Positions 10,039 to 20,837 are shown, counted from the stretch's first letter. The stretch: DNA of 64,000 nt from Physcia stellaris (GCA_018902385.1 JABSSW010000001.1:496001-560000), one strand, 5' to 3'. Notes: generated by a model from the sequence alone, not told the origin. Made by a program: numbers and translations.

Positions 10039-12298
10039 ATGAATTGGACTGGTGGAGCTCTGCCGAGATCACGGAACGGCAACGCAAAAACAGCTTTGAC
10101 CGCTACCCAGAAAAAGCATTTTGCTAAAGTACGAGGGAAGCTCTTAAATGGCTCACGATCCTCACCCGACTTGGATTTTTCTGTCTTCGATCATGCCAGA
10201 GGCCAGGAAGACGTTCCAATGAAGAATTCACATTCTTCATTGGTGGGGAGGCGGTCTAAGAATGGCTCGCAAACCCAACTCGAGGATTACAGAAATACCG
10301 CACTAGTTGCTCGCCGACTCAGCAGTATCAAGCCTCGCTCCGTTCCATCCAAATCAGGCAGCTTTGAGCCTGCAGCATCTCGCTATCACCACGCGCATGA
10401 CATACCCCGCCAATCTATACCGCTCGCAGGGTCAAGTGACCAGCTTGTTCTGGGACCTGAGAAGGAAAGCTCGCGAGAGCCACATGTACCTACGAAAAAC
10501 ACCATGATTGGAGACAGCTTCGAATCAAGGAGGCAAGACCTCCTCCGTAGACAAGACTGGGTGGGGCTTGCCAACAGTAAACCTGCGAAGATAGATTTTA
10601 CTGACCCTAGGGATCGACATCTTATTGGCAAGCGCCGTCAACTTGAAGACAAGGACCAACATAGTCATCGGCCGAAAAGGCTTAAGCGCCATGTCATCCA
10701 GCAGTATAGAGAGGAGACTTCCAGCATTGGAGATATTAGTGTGCAGATCGGACATACTAAACATGCAGGTCACAGACACGAGAAGTCGCTGACGCCCCCT
10801 TATCGGGAGGATAGTGTGACTGGTATGGTAGAGGAGATGCTATTTGATGATGATCAGACAAGCGCTCAACCTATGCTAAACAACGACAGGGGCAACGGTC
10901 GCTCGCATCAAAACGCCCATGACTCTCCATCGATTTCAATGCAGAGACCGCCCACGGAAATAGGGGGACTCCGAGTCTCTACATACTTCATGGGCTGGCT
11001 TCAGTCCCGCGTCCAACAGTGCTCACCTGATGACGGATGGAAGGTTAGCCGGCGAAAGCAGCGAGGTAGGCGAGTACGAGGCTCTCCTGACGCAAAGGGG
11101 ATCACTGAATGCGGATGCGGAACAAGAATTGAAGCAAACCGCATGGATTAAAGTTCCCGGTTTGCCTCTCATCTTCGGAGATGACTCGCAGAAGCCGATT
11201 GAGATTTCCAGTGACAGCGCAAGTGATAGTAACTCAGTTAGTTCCTCGAATTCGCAAAAAATAGTCGAAGAAGACCGACCGGCGAGCGATGGACTCACAA
11301 ATACACCGGCTCAGGGACCTTTTCAAGACTGTATTAATGTTACCGCACCTAAGATCGCCGATAAGCCATTGCTATTTACGGATAACGTCGGCTTCAGAGA
11401 CACATTACTTGAATCTGAAAAGACAGAGGCAAAGCAATCAGTACCTGGAGATGATGATGCTAAGCCTCAGCCAAGGACAATCTCAGCTCAAATGCAAGCT
11501 TCCACAAGTAATATCAAAGCGAATGCTTCGGAGCTGGCGGAAGCTTTACCTGCAGTATCCGAAGCACCAGAACAGCCAGTAAGCCCAGCCAAGGAACTGT
11601 CACTACCAAATCAGGAAGCTGCTGAAGAGCCATCTATGGAGGATGAAGAGTTAATCTGGCGAAGGTTCGTTTTCGGTGATGAGGCTGAGAGCCTTGATGA
11701 CAACGAGCCCAAGAAGCCAGCAAAGTTCCATGGACTGGGTTCTAGTGAATCAATGTTCTTGACAGATCCTTCCGAGAGCCCCGGGCGGTCGTCATTATCT
11801 GCTCAAGCTTCGAGCGGTTCATTCGCAGCTCGGGCTCATCGGCCTGACTCGACGATTTGGGACCATGATTCTGGGGAAGCAGCCGCGGATCTCTCACTTG
11901 CTAGTTCCGATAGATGCTTTCCATCTGCTCAGGTCGAAGTTTCTTTGCCAGCTACTGACGAGCCAAGTCAAAGCCATCTACAATCGTCCGTTGTTGCTCA
12001 TGCTTCGACTTCTAGCAGCCCCTCAAGGTCGCATCAGATGGGCACAAGCCTCTCGTCCGACGAACTTGGCACGACACCTCGACAACCGACCTTCTACTTC
12101 AAAAAGCCTTCAAGATATATCGGAGCTCAGCATGAAGTGCCGAAGACGGTCCACCTAGGTCAGAAACCGAGAGTGAAAGGAGGTAGAAAGACGAAGATTT
12201 CAGCGGTACAACAGGAGAGCGGTATGTCAAGGGCAACGCTAGAGGAGCAGGGAGTAGAATATGAGGAGGAGGATGAAGATGAAATTCTTGATGCTTAG
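10039..12298 (+). CDS. Large disordered fungal protein of unknown function, with one frame change
   Basis: The N-terminus MNWTGGALPRSRNGNAKTA and the block LLRRQDWVGLANSKPAKIDF followed by IGKRRQL look like conserved parts of an uncharacterised ascomycete nuclear-type protein. The rest is Ser/Pro/Glu-rich, with a basic end (HLGQKPRVKGGRKTKIS) and a very acidic C-terminus. The reading frame changes between about 10960 and 11140. One explanation is an intron with donor AAG|GTTAGC at 11044 and acceptor near 11134 (91 bp keeps frame). The other is one surplus G in the run of five at 10963-10967; reading four G there opens the second frame directly. I cannot decide between them. Total length is about 740-750 aa. 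No function is claimed. Confidence 0.7.
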
Positions 12299-13212
12299 AT
12301 GCTCATTCTAGGCCACGTCAGAGAAAGCCTTGTAATCTAGCACGGATATTGACCAAATCAGCCTGAAGTCTGCAAGGTAGCTAGCACCGATAGCAAAAGC
12401 CGAGCTTGCTTGTTTAGAACATCAAATGGCTCTGGATAGCTACATAGTATTCCAACAGATGTTGGAAAATTCAGCAAGGTTGTAAGCAAAGGCGAAACAG
12501 ACCAAAGAAGACCAGTGGTCGCTTTGCTAGTGAAGATAATCACATTTCCGTCAGTTTCAACATCCTGGCGGCGCGCGCTAATCTCGCACGGCCGAATTTT
12601 GCTTCCTTAGGTTCAATAGGTTGCGGAGTGGTAGGATTGTGATCTGATAGGTAGTATGCTTGGGGTGTGAGCCAGCGTTGAGTTTGGAGATTCCACCGAG
12701 TGCGTCAACGCTCGGGTCTTTTTACCGCAGCCTCAGCCTTCCCGGAGCCAAGACTTTTAGTTGCAGTTTCGGGACCGGCGTGGAAAAGCAAACCACCAAT
12801 TGAGGCTTTCTTGCCGGCATCCTTGACGATGCCTCCAGGTCAATGATTGGCACAGAAAAGTATCTTCTGTGGGTGTTGGCAAGGTGTCTGCCTCGCTGTG
12901 TGTGTTTCGTCGTCATTGTTATGTTGAAAATGGCCGCTTGCAGATTATTTACTCCAGCCTCGGGTACTCGCTTCGACGATCCCCACATTGTCCCAACTCA
13001 CGTGGATTAGTGACATCACATGCAACCAGAGGTTAGTGCTCTTCACTTTGATTGGCTCACCGATCCACATACGCCGCTTCACTGACTGCGAGTCTGTGAC
13101 GGTGCTGACTAGTACTCCCCTCTAGTCATTTCCACTATTTCTTTTCCCCCATTTCTCCCAGCATCGTTTCCCAGTCTTTCCTCAACCTGCTGCCCGTATT
13201 GCCCTCGCAGTC
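12299..13212. other. Intergenic region, promoter of the MFS transporter
   Basis: No gene is supported; the minus ORFs at 12358-12543 and 12722-12988 are unremarkable. The last 150 bp is pyrimidine-rich (for example TTTCTTTTCCCCCATTTCTC before 13160), a usual feature of filamentous-fungal promoters. Confidence 0.5.
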
Positions 13213-15045
13213 ATGGCGACCGACGTTGCCCACTTCCCTACCCACGACAGCCAACCGGCTCAGACAGACACTGCAGCTGCCGTTGCCGGTGAAACCTCCG
13301 AAGCCTCGTCCAACACCAAGGCTGAGCTCAACAACAACGAGAATGCCTCCACAGGCCCACCCAATGAGAAGAGCTCGCCGGGGGATGATGAAGACGATAG
13401 AATCGAGATAACCGAAGACGACTGCGCCGATGAGCTTGGTTTCGCCTTTTCCGAGAAAAAGAAATGGACGATCCTGACCATCATCTTCCTCGTCCAAGTT
13501 TCTATGAACTTCAACACCAGTCTATACTCCAATGCCGTGTCCGGGATATCGGAGGAGTTCCATGTCAGCACTCAGGCCGCGCGATGTGGTGCCATGATCT
13601 TCCTTATCCTCTACGCTTTTGGCTGTGAGCTCTGGGCGCCCTGGAGCGAGGAGTTTGGACGATGGCCGATCCTCCAGCTCAGTTTGCTTTTGGTCAACAT
13701 CTGGCAGCTCCCTGTTGCCCTTGCCCCGAACTTTGCTACCATCATGGTCGGCCGTGCGCTTGGTGGTTTGTCCTCCGCTGGAGGCTCGGTCACATTAGGT
13801 ATGATTGCCGACCTGTGGGACGCCGATAAGCAGCAGTATGCCGTTGCCTTCGTTGTGTTTTCTTCCGTTGGAGGTTCAATCCTTGGGCCAGTGGTTGGTG
13901 GATTTTCGCAACATTTCCTCGACTGGCGATGGAGCATTTGGATCCAGCTCATCTTTGGAGGCGCGGTGCAAATTACGCATTTCTTCCTGGTTCCTGAAAC
14001 TCGAACCACCTGTATGATGGACAAGATCGCAAAGAAGAGGCGCAAGGAGAACCCAGGACTCAATATTTGGGGACCCAACGAGATCACACCGTTCAAAGAA
14101 AGGTTCTCCGCCAAGGAAATCCTCATCACTTGGGGCCGTCCATTCAAGATGTTCCTCACCGAGCCCATCGTCCTTACACTTTCGCTCCTCTCCGGCTTCA
14201 GTGACGCCCTGATCTTCATGTTCATCCAATCGTTCGAGTTAGTGTACTCGCAATGGGGCTTCGGCACTGTCGAAATCGGGCTTGCTTTCATCTCCATCGG
14301 CGTCGGCTACTTCATCGCCTGGTTCAGCTTCATCCCAGCCATCAGGCGCAACGTCAAAGACCGCAAAGAACACCCCCACGACGAAAAAGCCCAATACGAA
14401 TCCCGCCTCTGGTGGCTGCTCTGGACCGCACCGTGCCTACCAATCGGGCTGATCGGCTTCGCATGGACGAGCGGCGGTCCACCAATCCACTGGATGGGCA
14501 GCATGGTCTTCGCCGCGATTGTTGGGATCGCCAATTACAGCATCTACATGGCCACCATCGACTACATGATCTGCGCCTACGGGCCGTACTGCGCCTCCGC
14601 AACCGGCGGCAACGGCTGGTCGCGCGACTTCCTCGCCGGCGTGCTCACCGTCCCCGCAACGCCCTTCTACAAGAACATCGGCGGCCAGCGCCACCTCCAA
14701 GACGCGAGCACCATCCTCTTCTGCATCTCCTTCGTCCTCGTCATCGCCGTGTACGTCATCTACTTCAAAGGTCCGCTGCTGCGAGCCCGCTCGCCGTTCG
14801 CACAGCAGCTGCACCAGGCGTCGAAGGATTCCGGGGGACGCAGGGCGTCGTATGTGCCTTATGGAGGCTATAACTCCAACCCGGCCTCAAGGAGAGGCAG
14901 CCGTATGCCGTCGAGGCAGCAGAGCTATCAGGCTGGGGCGGGGCGCAGGCCGAGTGGTGTGACGCCGGGGATGGAGCATGCGCAGAAGAGGCTCGCGGAG
15001 TTGAAGGCCGAGCAGGAGGCTGGGGAGGCGGAGAAGCAAGTTTAA
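13213..15045 (+). CDS. MFS transporter, DHA1 (drug:H+ / polyamine-type) family
   Basis: Intronless, 610 aa. An acidic cytosolic N-terminus of about 80 residues leads into about twelve membrane segments, starting at KKWTILTIIFLVQVSMNF. The DHA1 signatures are clear: the loop between TM2 and TM3 (ELWAPWSEEFGRWP), GRALGGLSSAGGSVTLGMI, the TM5 motif GSILGPVVGGF and the DWRWSIWIQLIFGG / FLVPETR segment typical of fungal TPO-like carriers. A long central loop (KKRRKENPGLNIWGPNEI) is followed by the second six-helix half. The C-terminal 90 residues are Ser/Arg/Gln-rich and cytosolic. Role: proton-coupled export of small organic compounds from the plasma membrane; the substrate cannot be told from sequence. 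It lies tail-to-tail with the S-formylglutathione hydrolase gene. Confidence 0.88.
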   Translation: MATDVAHFPTHDSQPAQTDTAAAVAGETSEASSNTKAELNNNENASTGPPNEKSSPGDDEDDRIEITEDDCADELGFAFSEKKKWTILTIIFLVQVSMNFNTSLYSNAVSGISEEFHVSTQAARCGAMIFLILYAFGCELWAPWSEEFGRWPILQLSLLLVNIWQLPVALAPNFATIMVGRALGGLSSAGGSVTLGMIADLWDADKQQYAVAFVVFSSVGGSILGPVVGGFSQHFLDWRWSIWIQLIFGGAVQITHFFLVPETRTTCMMDKIAKKRRKENPGLNIWGPNEITPFKERFSAKEILITWGRPFKMFLTEPIVLTLSLLSGFSDALIFMFIQSFELVYSQWGFGTVEIGLAFISIGVGYFIAWFSFIPAIRRNVKDRKEHPHDEKAQYESRLWWLLWTAPCLPIGLIGFAWTSGGPPIHWMGSMVFAAIVGIANYSIYMATIDYMICAYGPYCASATGGNGWSRDFLAGVLTVPATPFYKNIGGQRHLQDASTILFCISFVLVIAVYVIYFKGPLLRARSPFAQQLHQASKDSGGRRASYVPYGGYNSNPASRRGSRMPSRQQSYQAGAGRRPSGVTPGMEHAQKRLAELKAEQEAGEAEKQV

Positions 15046-15688
15046 AGGGGTGTGGGGATATGTTGTTTGGATGCAGAGTTGGGAATGGGGGGGGGGTTGG
15101 GTACATGGAACTATCCTTTCTTGTCTATGTTCATGGGTTTGGAGAGTGGAGACGGATGGTGGAGGACGATGCATACATGTGTTGGGAAGTGCATACAAGG
15201 GGTTTGAAGAAGGAAGGAGGAAGATACATAGGCTTGATACCCACGAACTCGTCATCGTCTCGTATTTCTGTTCCCCCTTGCTTGCTTGCTTTCACGTGCC
15301 TTTTGTCTCACTTCCTAAGTTCCTGACCAATGATATACAATGAGCATTTTTCCATTTCAGCTACGCGTGCCAATCTCTTCCCACCCTCGCCCCAATTTTG
15401 GCAGTCAACACCAAGATCAAAACAACTTGCCACACCCTTTTCATCCAAGATGGTCGATACCCTTCCCCAACTCTGCAACGAAACCTTCAAAAACCCAAGG
15501 CACATCTCAAGACTATAAACCGAAGCAAGGAACACGACGACGCGTCACTAGGATTCGGGAAGCTTTGGTTTTTGTATGTGTATTAAGCGAGTCTTTATTG
15601 TCGAGCTTTTGTTGTAAAGTGGATCGGGTTTTTGGGGTTGGTGTGGGTGGGTTGTTGTATATACATCGCTGTCCCATCTTCCAATTCT
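15046..15688. other. Intergenic, convergent 3' regions
   Basis: This lies between the stop of the MFS gene and the pyrimidine tract. It holds a run of nine G near 15087. Plus ORFs from 15330 to 15939 run into the simple-sequence tract and have low-complexity Pro/Ser translations, so they are not called. Confidence 0.5.
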
Positions 15689-15873
15689 CTCTCCTTTCTT
15701 ATCCTACCTTTTTCCTCTCTTCCTCCCCCATCCCCCATCCCCTCCCCTCCTCCCCCTCCTCCCTCCTACCCCCTCCTCCCCCCTCCCCCTCCTCCCCCTC
15801 CCCCTCCTCCCCCTCCCCCTCCCCCTCCCCTCCCCCTCCCCCCTCCCCCTCCTCCCCCTCCCCTCACCCTCCC
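15689..15873 (+). repeat. Long pyrimidine tract, (CCTCCCC)n-like
   Basis: About 185 bp that is almost purely C and T on the plus strand, with irregular CCTCCCC units from about 15739. It ends five bases from the stop codon of the S-formylglutathione hydrolase gene. The minus strand, which is that gene's sense strand, therefore has dozens of G3-G5 runs. It is able in principle to form G-quadruplex or triplex structures in the 3' UTR. Translations across it are artefacts. Confidence 0.9.
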
Positions 15874-15877
15874 CGTC

Positions 15878-17154
15878 TCAACCAAGCAAATACCGCGCCG
15901 CATGCCCAACATGATCATCCGCGAAGCTCGCCATCGTGAAATACGAATGATCATACCCCTCCTGGAACCGGACCCTCACGCCCCCTTCCCCGTGCCGTGT
16001 CTCCGCGGCCGCCTTTTGGAAGTTTTCGGGGAGGAGCTGCTTTTGGGCGTGGAAGTTGTCTGCTGTGCCCTTTATGTTTTGGGGTTGGTTAGCGTTTGGG
16101 TTTTTGGAGAGTTGGGTTATGGGGGAGAGGATGAGAGTCGGGAATGTGGGGGAGAGGATGAAAGAGAGGAAGGAGGTGGGGGAGAAGTTGAGAGGTAGTA
16201 GGGAGAGATAAGAGAAATTGAAAAGGGAAAGGGAAAGGGACGTACGACATCGATCAAAATATCCAAAGGCCCACCCTTCCATTTCCTGACCAGCTCCGTG
16301 GCGTCATAGTCCGCCCACTCGGATTTATCGTTCAGATACCCCTCGAAAGCCTTCTGGCCCCACGGGCAATTGGAGGGATTGGCGATGGGCGCATAGGCGG
16401 AGACAGACTTATATTTCCCCGGGTTCTTCAAGAACTACCTCCCTGTCAATCCCAATCCAACCCCACGCTCTCTCCATGGCGCTGTGCCGCTTATTCATTC
16501 ACATGTAGAAGGGTGAATAAGTGGATAAGGGGTTCTCACCAAGGTCAAAGCCCCATGTCCGCCCATACTATGCCCAAAGATACTGACCCTCTCGCTATCG
16601 ACCTGCTTGAAATTCTCGAAGACGGTCTCGGGGAGCTCGGACGTGATGTAGCTGTACATCTTATACCCCTTGTCCCACGGCGCCTTGGTAGCATCGAGAT
16701 AGAAGCCGGCGCCGGAACCAAAATCGTATGCGTCATCCTCGCCCTCGATTTTTAGGCCTCCTATTCACGCAACGAGGGATGAGATCAGTACATATTGTCC
16801 TACAAGAAGGGGTAACCATCCACTGGGACAGTAGTATAAACAGCGCATAGTAGCCGGAAACGGGCACCCAATGGCACAGTTTCACTCACGAGGACTGGTA
16901 TCGGGATACAGCACCGCAATGCCCTTCTCACTGGCCTTATGCTGGAAGAACCCCTTCTCAGCCCCATTGTCGCCCGTGCAGGTCAAGCCGGCCAGATACA
17001 CCAACAGAGGGACTTTATGCAGCGGGTTCACGGTCGCTTGGGGCGGGAGGTAGAGGTTGAAGGCCATCTCGCAGGACGTGGTTTTGGCATTGTGCGTTAG
17101 TTTCAGCAGCTTGCCGCCGAAGGAGGCGATTGTTGCTTTTGTTTGGACGGACAT
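15878..17154 (-). CDS. S-formylglutathione hydrolase
   Basis: Four exons: 17154-16890, 16760-16540, 16434-16246 and 16069-15878, giving 288 aa, the usual size for this family. All junctions are GT-AG and in frame. The chosen start is [19 protein letters not shown], which matches family N-termini; an ATG further upstream at 17298 would add a 48-residue low-complexity leader. Motifs: [13 protein letters not shown] (oxyanion region and conserved Cys), DTSPRGL, the nucleophile elbow GHSMGGHGA, and the catalytic His in [12 protein letters not shown]. It hydrolyses S-formylglutathione to formate and glutathione, the second step of glutathione-dependent formaldehyde detoxification in the cytosol. 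The 3' UTR begins in an extreme G-rich tract. Confidence 0.95.
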
Positions 17155-18331
17155 TTTGGGGGATAATGAAGGGAAGGGTTGCTGGCTGGGTGTGAAGACG
17201 ACATTGTGAGAGTGCTGTGGTGAAGATGGGTTTGGGTTGATGCCCCTCGTATGACGATGGTCGGCTTTGCGGGGCTGTTGCTTGGCTTGCATGGGCAAGA
17301 CAGGACTGGCAGAGTAAGTACGAGGACTTGCTCGTTCAGGCAGGCTTTAGGTCCCGAGGCCTGAATCAGTGCCCGCTGCATCGCCGGGGCCTCGGAATGC
17401 CCCTAGGATAAACTACTTTGGGGGACGATTGCTTTCCACTCGTTAGTAGTGAGCCACAGCAACATAAATTGCTACAAGTAATCAAGGACCATGCCAATCT
17501 TAGATTCCTGCTCCCTGGATCTTCAAATGAGTTGTCATGGTTGAGCTACGAATATCTACTCGTTCTTGACTTGAAGCCGAGTAAGCAATCTGTTCTACCT
17601 CGAGTTCTTCTGGATAAGTCAAATGTCATTTGCCAGTAACAGAGTGGGATGACAAAAATGGGGTAGGCTCGGACCAGGACTCGAATCCGTCAAAAATGCC
17701 AAAAGAGAAATGAGCTGCCAAAGTAGGGAACGACAACTACGCATTGTCTTGTAGACCTAAAGGAATACCCGAACGCCATGTCCATTTCTCTCGAAACACA
17801 ATCTTCTTAATATCTATGATATACTCAGCTAACTGACCAGGATGAATGGTAAATGGCTCATAACCGTGTCCGAAGCCGGTGTGCAGTTTAGAAGGTAATC
17901 AGAGCCAAATGTGTTAATGGATGGGCATACAGTAGAGATGCCGATACTTCAGAACTAAACATAACAGATCTATTTCAGCAACTATCTTTCCGGACCGCAA
18001 GTAACTTGAGACCTGATGCTTCGCCTTGATAGCCGTGGAATCCATTATACAACGTGTCTGAGTGGTGTCAAACACCAATGCCAACTGGCTCACCCTAGCC
18101 GGCGAGTGCGTTAAGGTAGTAGGAGATATCTAGTACTAGAAGCAGCAAAAGACAAGACAGGAGAGCTACTGCGTTAAGAAGAAATCGACTGTTATATATA
18201 TACCTACCTATAGATCCGCCTGGTCCGCAACTCGGAGCTGGCATTGCCAAACCTCCTCATCTACGGTTAGGACCTGGCTAAACACTGTGGCGGAGAATAA
18301 GCCAAGAAGGTGCTGAGGGAAAAGTGCCAGG
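17155..18331. other. Gene-poor intergenic region
   Basis: It contains the promoter of the S-formylglutathione hydrolase gene. No gene is recognised. A sequence near 17665-17690 (GACTCGAATCC) superficially recalls a tRNA T-loop but does not fold into a T-arm on either strand. Confidence 0.45.
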
Positions 18332-18430
18332 AGTCTCGAGATATTGGAGGACAATCTCTCCGAGTCAGCAAGATCTAGCGCTAGAAGTCTCGAGAACTTG
18401 GAAGACAATGTATCCGAATCATCAAGGTCT
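18332..18430 (+). repeat. Diverged direct repeat, two 45-bp units
   Basis: Units at 18332-18376 and 18386-18430 both start AGTCTCGAGA and keep TTGGA(G/A)GACAAT. In the plus frame both encode R/S-SLE-x-LEDN-x-SES-x-RS. On the minus strand they lie in a 120-codon ORF (18208-18570) with SRLLAL repeated. The differences fall mainly at third positions and conservative changes, so a decayed coding repeat is possible, but no parent gene is recognised. Confidence 0.5.
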
Positions 18431-18760
18431 AAGTGGTGGCGTAGGAAAGGGAGCTCCCAGGAAAGCCGCTTCGTAGCTTCTGGATCTGATGCCTCATCCC
18501 AGAATGCAACGATGGAGATCATGCGAAGGGCTGTATACCGGTAGACAATCCTCTCTTGTAACATAATCAATCACCTCGTCGCGGCCCTCGAGTCGATCCT
18601 GCATCGCTTGTAGCAATAATTCAATTCCGCCGACTTGGTCTAAAAAGGTTTGCAGTGAGATTAGGGTGTGAAGAACGCACTGGAATGTCTAGGCATTGAA
18701 AAAATTTACTTATCCGCACACCGCATCAAATTTGATACATTTTCTGAGATGTTCTCAGCT

Positions 18761-18768
18761 TTTTATTA
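18761..18768 (+). repeat. Target-site duplication, left copy (TTTTATTA)
   Basis: These 8 bp directly precede the GGGAGTCATTAT terminus of the inverted-repeat element and are identical to the 8 bp following its right end (19290-19297). An 8-bp duplication is the hallmark of hAT-superfamily insertion. Confidence 0.8.
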
Positions 18769-19289
18769 GGGAGTCATTATCCGCACGTGCGATCCGTATT
18801 TGCACGTGCCAAGATTTCCCGGACCGCGCTTCCGGTAAGGCAGGACTCTGAATACATGTACCTTATCTTACGGCATCCTCAACAACCGGCCGCAAGCGAG
18901 CAAATTACAACAACATTATGGGTAGTACCAAGCGAGCAAAGAAAACGGGCTAGGAGGCTGATATGGAGAATGAGAAATCAGCGAAGGGAGGGAGAGATGA
19001 TGCAGGTCGCGGTTTTGCGATCAAGAAAGCTTCTGATTGGCCGAGCGAGATTAGGCCAAATGGACGAAAATCCTCATACAAAACTCGATGACGTCACGGC
19101 CATTGGTATGTAGAAATTAGAACATCAATATCTGCTTGCAAAGTGGTCGAAAATCGAGCATTTGACCTTCATACACCGAGCCGGGCATATCGGATTTAAA
19201 AGGTGTTCAGGATTCTGCCTTACCGGAAGCGCGGTCCGGGGAGTCTTGGCACGTGCAAATACGAATCGCACGTGCGAATAATGACTTCC
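18769..19289. mobile_element. hAT-like MITE, 521 bp, with long terminal inverted repeats
   Basis: The first about 87 bp (from GGGAGTCATTATCCGCACG) and the reverse complement of the last about 87 bp (from GGAAGTCATTATTCGCACG) match with only scattered mismatches. They share GTATTTGCACGTGCCAAGA and GGACCGCGCTTCCGGTAAGG. The ends are flanked by a perfect TTTTATTA duplication. The roughly 350-bp interior has no transposase motif; its 108-codon plus ORF (18787-19113) starts inside the inverted repeat and looks spurious. Each terminus carries two CACGTG palindromes in GCACGTGC context. This is a non-autonomous DNA transposon, mobilised if at all by a transposase elsewhere. Confidence 0.85.
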
Positions 19290-19297
19290 TTTTATTA
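19290..19297 (+). repeat. Target-site duplication, right copy (TTTTATTA)
   Basis: An identical copy of the 8 bp at 18761-18768. Its survival without mutation, together with only a few mismatches between the inverted repeats, suggests a fairly recent insertion. Confidence 0.8.
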
Positions 19298-19945
19298 TTC
19301 AATTCGAGGAACAACGATCGCAGTTTGATATTGTGCATGATAAATCGTAATGACATCATGAAATAAATGATTATATATGTTTTTTTTTTAACTGTGAGAC
19401 TTCCGTCACAATTGTAATCGACTTTGCAGCGAACTTTTGGTGAGGGGTACGAGAAAGTAAAATACACTTTTCGCCAAGAGATTCCAGTGTGTTCTGCATA
19501 TCCCTAATCAAGCTACTTAGCGCTTACCCAGCGTTGTCTGTACTGTACTTAGCATGTCGAGAATAATCAGCGCTATGATAATGAAGGCACAGATGCTAAT
19601 ACCTTCTATTCGGCGACACATACAAACATCTCAGGTTTCCTAGGCTCTTTTCGAGTACCTAGCCTCGTGCTATGTGCCCCTCGACAGTTGTATTGGTTAA
19701 TCGGCGTATCGGCCTTCGGATCATAGGAATACCAATCGCTGTCCACCTGTACAGGCCAGGCTGTAATACTTCCCTGATGATTGATTGTTCTGCTAAAACA
19801 TTTCCTTGTCATCCATTAATCCTACATCGTAATCTCTTAATCTTCCATCGTAACCTCTCAAGCCTTTACTTAGGAATGCTCGTGGAGTCTTGGTGGTCAT
19901 CTCGAACCTCGCAATACCTTTGCCCAGTCAGGAAGTATCTCTGCC
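19298..19945. other. Intergenic region, promoter of the rhodopsin-fold gene
   Basis: AT-rich near the MITE, with a run of ten T at 19380-19389. No gene is supported. The plus ORF at 19672-20088 overlaps the start of the membrane-protein gene in another frame and is rejected. Confidence 0.5.
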
Positions 19946-20837
19946 ATGGAAGACATTCTAAAGGATATCCCTTCAACGGCCCCCAGTATTCTTGCAACAG
20001 CCATCGCCTGTTGCTCACTCGCTGCGATCTTCGTTGCACTTCGGATTTATACGAGGTTGAGTATCACCCGAGCAATAAGCTGGGATGATTATGCCGCTGT
20101 GTTCACTCTGCCATTCTGCATCGCGCATGGTGTCATTCTAAGCATGTCCTTTCGTTATGGTGCCGGCTTACATACATGGGACCTGCCGATGGACCTCGTC
20201 GAGCACCTACTGATGTGGAATTTCATTGCTGCCTTTATGTATCTACTAAGCCTACTCGGCTACAAGATGTCGATCTTATTTTTCTACTTACGTATCTTCA
20301 ATATCGAAAAGGCCTTTCGATATTGCACCTGGCTTGTGATGTTCATCACCTTTGGATATCTTTTCAGCAACATCTGGACACAGCTATACGCTTGCCAGCC
20401 AATCGCCAAATATTGGAGACCTGATATACCAGGTCATTGTAGGGATACAAGCAGGTCATTCTATGGTTATGCATCGCTGAATATCATCACCGATCTGCTG
20501 ATTTTCATTCTGCCTCTGCCTATGGTCTGGCGAATACAATTTTCTCTCAAAGAAAAAGCTGAGGTGTCTGTGGTCTTCATCCTTGGATCTCTGTAAGTCT
20601 TCCGGAGGCCATGTAACGCCAAACGCTGACTACGCTTGCAGGAACTGGATAGTCGCCATCATACGCTTCCTCTATTTAATGCAAGTTTTCAGTACAAGCA
20701 AGGGTGCTTGGGGTGTCTCACACGGTTTGCTGTGGTCTATAGTCGAGATTAATACAGGTCTGATATGCGCTTGCGTTCCTACACTCAAGCCGTTCTTCAG
20801 AAAAGTGATGAGAAGAGATGTCGCTGCAAAGCCATAG
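19946..20837 (+). CDS. Rhodopsin-fold (Pth11/SAT4-like) integral membrane protein
   Basis: Two exons, 19946-20592 and 20642-20837, with a 49-bp GT-AG intron (GTAAGT...TTGCAG); 280 aa. Seven hydrophobic segments are visible. Family signatures include RLSITRAISWDDYAAVF (the W-D-D-Y motif after TM1), YGAGLHTWDL, YKMSILFFYLRIF, QLYACQPIAKYW with the conserved Cys, and LNIITDLLIFILPLPMVWR, then FLYLMQVF and WSIVEINTGLICACVPTLKPFF. This is the fungal rhodopsin-domain family related to Pth11-like receptors; no CFEM domain is present. It is probably in the plasma membrane with unknown ligand. The C-terminal tail is unusually short, ending about 12 residues after the last helix. Confidence 0.87.

Noticed and set aside
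15330-16198. Long Pro/Ser-rich ORFs on the plus strand
   Set aside because: They are translations of the pyrimidine tract and of the antisense of S-formylglutathione hydrolase exons.
13213-17154. A metabolite cluster of MFS transporter plus hydrolase (and the distant monooxygenase)
   Set aside because: The hydrolase is the housekeeping formaldehyde-detoxification enzyme, the monooxygenase is 22 kb away, and there is no synthase gene.
17640-17700. Possible tRNA, from a GACTCGAATCC T-loop-like string
   Set aside because: Flanking bases do not pair into a T-stem on either strand, and no acceptor stem or anticodon arm fits.
18787-19113. 108-codon plus ORF inside the MITE
   Set aside because: It starts within the terminal inverted repeat, has no transposase motif, and its codons mirror the palindromic ends. 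Treated as chance.
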